Source: Hysterium pulicare CBS 123377 (lineage: Eukaryota > Ascomycota > Dothideomycetes > Hysteriales > Hysteriaceae). From it: a stretch of 25,545 nt of DNA. The stretch is taken from NCBI GenBank assembly GCA_000467715.1, contig AJFK01000334.1, positions 1 to 25,545 on the forward strand, in the 5' to 3' direction. Positions 20,308-25,545 of this stretch are shown piece by piece. The translations under genes and the position numbers were made by a program. Numbering within the stretch: the first letter of the stretch is position 1; the number at the start of each line of letters is the position of its first letter. The notes beneath the pieces are model-generated. The model was not told where the DNA came from, did not search any database, and was given only the letters and a program-made list of their open reading frames with translations.

Positions 20308-21055
20308 GCATTTCACTATTTCGTGTTGCTGTTGGGTTGAGTTGGAAGCGGTGATGAAGACCAATAAAAGGCTAACGATTAGGACGACTGTGAGGCGACG
20401 ACTAGCATGGCCAGGCTGCATTAGTCTCGTCCGTGGGCATTTTCTGGGTGTGTGGAGGTGCATCTTCAGGATAGACTGGGCCAAACGTTACCCATCTGTG
20501 CTTCCAACCACAATTTTGAAATATGTAGCACCAGAGCATGTCACAGCAAAGACCCTGTCGAATGTAGATACGGGTAGTATGATCTAAAAAGAATTCGTCC
20601 GGTTCAAGTGAGGTCAGCTTTGAATTGACGAAAACGTAATTCGACCGGAGTTCTTTTTAAATCTGACTCCGTTCGGAGGCGAGCGGAGTCTGACTTTCAC
20701 ATGCTTATGCCCATTTACATATACGACCGCACATGTCGCCCAACAACGTCACCATGCTTTCATGACCCCTGGCCTGCATCTCATCATCTCCTCACAGCTC
20801 AACAGATTCTCTCATTCGCCAAAAGTTATATAGCAGAGGTGAGGTCTATCTGTTCACATGCCGCAAATGCCAAGCCCGTCCCTAGTTCTAACATCCACGT
20901 GCGCCTTCAGATCAGCGCTGCTCGCATTCTCTCCATAATAACATTCTTCTTCCATTTCAGCAACAATTAGCCCTCAGTATACGTTTCAAACATTCAATTC
21001 TTCGACAGTTTAATTTCTCCAACAACTACAACCGATAAATACAATAGGAAAGGCA
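20308..21055. other. Intergenic region with inverted repeat and INSIG promoter
   Basis: About 750 bp with no convincing gene. It contains an inverted-repeat element (listed separately) and the INSIG 5' region. A CACGTG E-box at 20896-20901 lies 155-160 bp before the INSIG start. E-boxes can be bound by SREBP-type bHLH factors, so sterol-linked control is possible but unproven. The leader just before 21056 is A/C-rich with few G residues. Confidence 0.45.
20582..20692. repeat. Inverted repeat with adjacent nested hairpin
   Basis: Left arm about 20582-20605 (ATCTAAAAAGAATTC and on to CCGGT) pairs imperfectly with the right arm 20642-20664 (ACCGGAGTTCTTTTTAAAT), enclosing about 35 nt. Directly after it, GACTCCG at 20665-20671 pairs with CGGAGTC at 20684-20690, and inside it CTCCG-TT-CGGAG forms a second hairpin. 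It may be a small miniature-transposon remnant or a transcript-end structure; no target-site duplication was established. Confidence 0.5.
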
Positions 21056-22349
21056 ATGTCCGACGACCAATTCTCCAATGTCGTCCATCCATCGCAACCA
21101 CACATTTACCGCCCAATTCCACGTCGCACCTTCGAACGCACACCTGATACATCCGTATCGACCGCACCTGCACCTTCTCGAAGCTCACAAGATTTTGCTG
21201 CCCAACTTACATCGAAACTGTTACGATCGAGAAGCGGGACAAATGTGAGCGATGGAACTCCCGACAGCACGCCTTCCCGGAACAAGTCGTTCCTCAACAT
21301 GCAATCTTCTACTCTCTTTGGTATATACTCAGATGTAGGATCAAATGGAGAGAGGAGCGAGTCCGCAACACCATGGGGAACAGGGGCCGAGACGCCGGCG
21401 AGATCAAGTTTTGATGCAGCGTCTTACTGGGATGGAGTAACAGGCTCCCCGGAAGGATTGACTATGAAAGGATTACACAGGAATAGATCGTTCAGGGACA
21501 GTTACATTATAGAGAAAGCTAAGCCCAAGCAACGACAAGGAGGACTTGCGAGTCTTGTCCTGCTCACTGGCAGGATATTCGCCTTGTTTTTGTTCGGGAT
21601 CGTCTACGGTGTTATTGTTTCCCATTTGCATGATTCGGGAAGCCTTACGCCGGTAAAGATGCCAGGTGTTGATCGAGGCCAATGGTGGTACTTGGCTGGG
21701 TGGGGTGTTGCCGGCATAGTCTTGGGCAGTCTACTCCCATATGTGGATTTGCTATGGGATGGTGACAGCGAACAACAAAAGCAAGAGCAAGTGGAAAGGA
21801 AGAGAAGGTCGCAACAATCGCCGTTGGGTGAGCAATGGAACCCAGTGGTGAGAAGTGTGGGTGCTTTTGTGGGAATTGCGTTTGCAATTGTGAGTCCACC
21901 CTCTTTTTACGCTATTGCTGGATTTCATCTGGGTTCATGTTTCAAAGTGTGCGTTCTGCTAATGTCTTGTTAAGCGCAAACTTCCATGGCAATCCACCCT
22001 TCAGCTCTCTGCGACTCTGGCCCTTGCCAACCCGGCACTGTGGTACATTCTGGACCGCAGCAAAACTGGCTTTACTGTCTCTACTCTCGTCAGCACAATT
22101 TTTACCTCCATCTTCCTTCTCGCTAAGCCAGACGTTGTTCCTTCGCCTGCATCGCCAGTTAGTAATTCGACACGGCTCCCAGGAAGCCACCAAGTGGGTA
22201 CCGCCGCTCCCGATTTATTCGCTGGAGTCGTAAGCTATGAAAGCTTGGGGGTCGCCACTTGGATTGCTAGTGTGCTGTTCTGTAGTTGTATTTGCTTTGG
22301 AAACATCGGACGCAAACTTGCTTCTTTGGATGATTCGGCAAGAGACTAA
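21056..22349 (+). CDS. INSIG-domain ER membrane protein
   Basis: INSIG family protein; in fungi these sit in the ER membrane and modulate sterol synthesis, for example by binding HMG-CoA reductase. 402 aa, exons 21056-21889 and 21975-22349. The 85-nt intron has donor GTGAGT and an AAG acceptor. Placing the acceptor at 21974 restores RKLPWQSTLQLSATLALANP directly after GIAFAI, the expected INSIG continuity. The N-terminal 160 residues are Ser/Thr/Pro-rich and look disordered, as usual for fungal INSIGs. Hydrophobic segments follow: LASLVLLTGRIFALFLFGIV, WWYLAGWGVAGIVLGSLLPY, VGAFVGIAFAI, LSATLALANPALWYILDRSK, the stretch around TLVSTIFTSIFLLAKPDVVP, and VATWIASVLFCSCICFGNIG near the C-terminus. 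It ends with LASLDDSARD, without a KKXX signal. Family call firm; the precise fungal function is inferred. Confidence 0.9.
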
Positions 22350-23436
22350 GTTTTTAGGCCCCGACTATCCTCCTTTTTCTTTCTGGTTATATGGGCGCAG
22401 CCATGTATTTGTGCTCCGACTGCTGGATGGCCTGCAGCCGGTGGATGCTTACTTCTTGCATGTTACTTCAGCATTCTTGTCCACTTTTCCCAAGGGTTCC
22501 AATTGCATACGCTGGGGTGATGGGCACCCCGGCCTCAAAAGTCTGACAGTGCACCATTACGCGCAGGTCTGCATTTATCTCAGGTTGGAAAATCGGGTTC
22601 ATGGGAATGAGGATGTATCATATAGGCCAAAAAGGAGGATAACACCTACGTTTTACGAATTCATGGGAGTATAGGACCAAAAAGAGAAGGGCTCAGGGCA
22701 CATTTCTTCGGACTATAGCATTGTGAAAGATATTGTAATTGATGACAACTTGAACAAGTTGATTAATTGATACTATTCTATTTAGCTCATTATCGTTGGA
22801 AAGGATACGGCTAGGACAAAGTGATCTTCGCCAGCTATTTAAACATCACAGTTAGAAGTTGATTATCTAGTAAGCTCTCGGCTGCTTTAAATAGACCTTC
22901 ATGGTTACCTTCGAATAGTCAAGTCGCACACATTTTCGGGGCTCCTTGTGTGTACGCCCTGGTATCACTTGACAACGCGTTGTTCGTGATTGTTTGCCCG
23001 AACTTCTTGGACGAATCAACTAATTTTTCACGGTGCAAACCATTTGGGGAACTTAGGTTCATACATCACCATGCTCAAGTTCACGTTAACCAGCGCATGG
23101 CCAACTCCATGACAGGTACCGATGGTGCGGACACGATTTTGATTTGCGCCCGGGATTCCACTACGTTGACCAACAGCGTGAGCTGCGGCCAAACGAAAGA
23201 GCCAGGCTAAGCTCAGGAGAGGAGCAGCCCATAATAACGTGAACGTCTTCTACTACATTTCTCTATACTTAACAATTTGCCCTCCATCCTACTCGCTATT
23301 CTTTGGCTGCATCTTCACCACCTATTCCGCCGATCCAGCCCTCCGGTCCCAACGGCTGTCGAAAAATAACCTCTTCGCCAATCGCATCTTCTCATGACGC
23401 TCCGCCGGAAGACCTCACCCCGGAGTTGCGCAACTG
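22350..23436. other. Intergenic region with repeated HHxAQV coding relics
   Basis: About 1.1 kb between INSIG and the kinase. Two open segments on the plus strand, around 22500-22620 and 23020-23140, encode similar peptides: TVHHYAQVC, then ENRVHGNEDVSY; and FIHHHAQVH, then ANSMTGTDGADT. In the Ala-Gln-Val triplet the codons differ only at third positions (GCG CAG GTC versus GCT CAA GTT). An open frame runs to 23210 in the second segment (86 codons from 22950), but without a start or introns I can support. The kinase leader, rich in C and T, occupies the right end. Confidence 0.35.
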
Positions 23437-25545
23437 ATGCAGTCGAATCTCAAGGCTCAGGCCGAAATACAAGCTCGGAGAAAAAAGGTACGGCTGCCTT
23501 TGTTCGCTTTCAATTCCATGCTGACCCAGAGTAGCAGCTTGCAAATTCCTATAAACAGCTCCTCGAGTAAGACTGCCGGCTACGCCTCTTGCACCCCCTC
23601 ACGATGCTGATCGCGTATACTCAGTGAATTCTCCTCGATAGATCTCAGGACCGTGGGAAATTATACTCTTGGACGTCTCATAGGGAAAGGATCTTTTGGC
23701 AAGGTCTACCTCGCCGCTCACAAGCTTACCAATGGCTCCAAGGTCCGCACCAGGCTCTTACCTACCCACTTGAATTGGGAGCTGACATTTGCCGCAGGTT
23801 GTACTCAAGTCGGCTAGGAAGGATGACGCCAATCTCGCGCGAGAAATTCACCATCATCGACAATTCCTTCATCCTCACATTGCTAGATTATACGAGGTCA
23901 TAGTTACAGAAAATTTGGTTTGGCTTGTATTGGAGTATTGTCCAGGTAATTCCAGCGCCGGCAAGTCTCAAAGAAATTACTGACTCTTGATATTATAGGC
24001 GACGAATTATACAATCACCTTCTCAATAACGGTGCTATAGAACCCGCAAAAGTACAGAAAATCTTCACCCAACTCGTCGGAGCCGTTTCATACGTTCACA
24101 ATAAATCATGTGTACATCGAGATCTGAAACTCGAGAACATCCTCCTGGACAAGCACGAGAATGTCAAGCTGGTGGATTTTGGCTTCACGCGGGAGTATGA
24201 GGGCAAATCAAATTACCTACAGACCTGGTGTGGGACTGTTTGCTACAGCGCCCCAGAGATGTTGAAAGGAGAAAAATATGCGGGAGAAAAGGTCGATGTC
24301 TGGAGTCTGGGCATTATTTTATACGCTTTACTGGCAGGGGAATTACCTTTCGACGACGATGACGAAACTGTTACGAAGATGAAGATATTGAAAGAGGAAC
24401 CGAAATACCCCGAGACATTTCCACAAGGCGCAAAGGAGCTTATTCAGTCACTACTCTCGAAGCGGCCGATTCTGAGACCGTCGCTTGCGGACATTCTACA
24501 AAATCCTTGGTTGGCAGAGCATGCGCCACAACAGCAAGCAATACTCAAATTGCAGCAACCAGCTCCGTTCACCACCGACCTCGAGAAAGATGTGCTTCAA
24601 AGGATGCGAGCTGCAGGGGTTGACATAGACATGGTCATTGAAAACGTTCTCGCGCAACGATGTGATGCATTGGCAGGTTGGTGGGCGTTACTTTTAGAGA
24701 AGGAAGAGCGGAAGGCTAGGAGAAGGGAACGGAAACGTAAGGAACGAGAGGCTGAGGCTAAAAGCTTGAGGCGGTTAAGTGCTGCTAGCAGCCGGTTAGA
24801 GAGACTTGCACCTACTATCAGAGAGACTGATGAAGAAGGGCAGCATACTCCTCTAATCGGCGAGCCTCCAAAGAGCCGGGGAAGGGCATTGAAGAGAACA
24901 AGCATGACAGGTGACTTATTCCTGAGCACTGATGTTGAAATATCTCAAGCTAATTGTGTTTTAAGGCGGCCTATCAGACCTTCCACGATTACCTGAATCG
25001 CAACTAACCCCAGACTCCAGCGAACACCCTCCTCCACCGATTGAAAAAGACATCCCTCGAACATCCAGCTCATCAAGACGACCTCCTCTACCACCTAAAG
25101 AGGTGAGGAGATCAAGAAGTAGTATGCTGCAAGTTGTATCTACTAACCCTGATCTACTCCATCCCAACGGTTTCGTCCCCAAACGGCGACGGAAGTATCA
25201 ACAACCATTAATACAACACCTCAACTCCATTCGAAACTGGTTCAAAGAATCCGCACGAAGAGCCAAGTCACCAAGCGCAAAGAGCAGCGACGAAAAATCC
25301 CCCAAACTGATCCAGAAGAAAAACTCCCCCACCACTCGACGCCACTCCGGCGCAACCTCCCTCTCAACCCGCAATTCCGCAGTCGGCGCACAACCCAACA
25401 TCCCTTCCAAATCCCCCCATCCCCAACGCCCACGAATATCCACAACAGCCAGCACCAGCTCCAGCAAACGGCCCTCCGTATCCCCATCCCCCCTAACCCC
25501 ACGCTCCTCCTACCGCCGCAGCTCCGGCGGCCTCCGCCGCCGCCA
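23437..25545 (+). CDS. CAMK-type serine/threonine kinase (3' end cut off)
   Basis: Protein kinase of the CAMK/CAMKL group, at least 605 aa and still open at the window end. Exons: 23437-23487, 23559-23566 (8 nt), 23625-23742, 23798-23945, 23999-24910 and 24966-25545. The Gly-rich loop is IGKGSFGKVYLA (39-50), catalytic Lys63, HRDLKLEN (Asp150), DFG at 168-170 and CYSAPEML. A T-loop Thr-Trp-Cys-Gly-Thr precedes it. After the kinase fold comes a UBA-like segment (LQRMRAAGVDIDMVIENVLA) then a highly charged helix (KEERKARRRERKRKEREAEA) and a Ser/Pro/Arg-rich tail. Exon 3's donor is unusual (GTCCGC) but the join VVLKS is required by the fold. The last intron (donor GTGACT, AAG acceptor) restores a long open tail. 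The first two introns are less certain; an alternative joins retained intron 1 sequence to 23658. Likely SNF1/KIN4-like; the exact orthologue is not assigned. Confidence 0.85.

Noticed and set aside
20596-20612. GGTTCAA-like sequence as a possible tRNA T-arm
   Set aside because: No acceptor stem, anticodon arm or D-arm could be placed around it; it belongs to the inverted repeat.
22237-22349. Left part of the 145-codon plus-strand open frame overlapping INSIG exon 2
   Set aside because: It is an out-of-frame shadow of the INSIG coding sequence; only the part beyond 22349 is discussed as a relic.

Overview
The window is a stretch of nuclear chromosome from a filamentous ascomycete (Pezizomycotina). 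The evidence is short GT-AG introns (mostly 48-100 nt) with CTAAC/CTGAC-like branch points, a fungal STAND/NACHT protein, a Zn2Cys6 regulator, an INSIG protein and a typical fungal SdhB. A leotiomycete-like fungus is a guess from the general look of the proteins, not something the sequence proves.

Layout from left to right. 473-3938 (+): NACHT NLR-like STAND protein, two exons. 4813-5596 (-): cysteine-rich single-pass membrane protein, two exons. 5597-6882: no convincing gene. 6883-7548 (-): two-helix membrane protein of unknown function, divergent from 8187-10779 (+), a four-exon Zn2Cys6 transcription factor. 11133-12230 (-): HAD-fold phosphatase-like protein, divergent from 12736-13860 (+), the iron-sulfur subunit of succinate dehydrogenase (four exons). 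13861-18500: 4.6 kb without a convincing protein gene. 18501-20307 (+): eIF2 gamma, seven exons. 21056-22349 (+): INSIG-domain protein. 23437-25545 (+): CAMK-type protein kinase, cut by the window end. Each gene model was built by hand from reading-frame continuity across introns.

The most unusual part is the 4.6 kb region between sdhB and eIF2 gamma. It carries at least five, probably six, diverged tandem copies of a unit of about 480-760 bp. Each unit has the same order of elements: a TGAGTAAG-type site, a CACGTG E-box, a TATA box, and 114-124 bp after the TATA box a 16-17 nt block related to CATGTCTTGGGAGCAG. The DNA is conserved but no reading frame is shared. It therefore looks like a tandem family of promoter-driven noncoding (or dead) transcription units rather than a protein family.

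Smaller points of interest are an 8-nt microexon at the kinase N-terminus, a consensus Gcn4/CPC1 site upstream of eIF2 gamma, a 10-bp minisatellite, an inverted-repeat element between eIF2 gamma and INSIG, and a repeated HHxAQV-coding relic downstream of INSIG. The conserved genes are unrelated housekeeping and regulatory genes. There is no sign of a metabolic cluster, rRNA, tRNA, CRISPR array or intact transposon.
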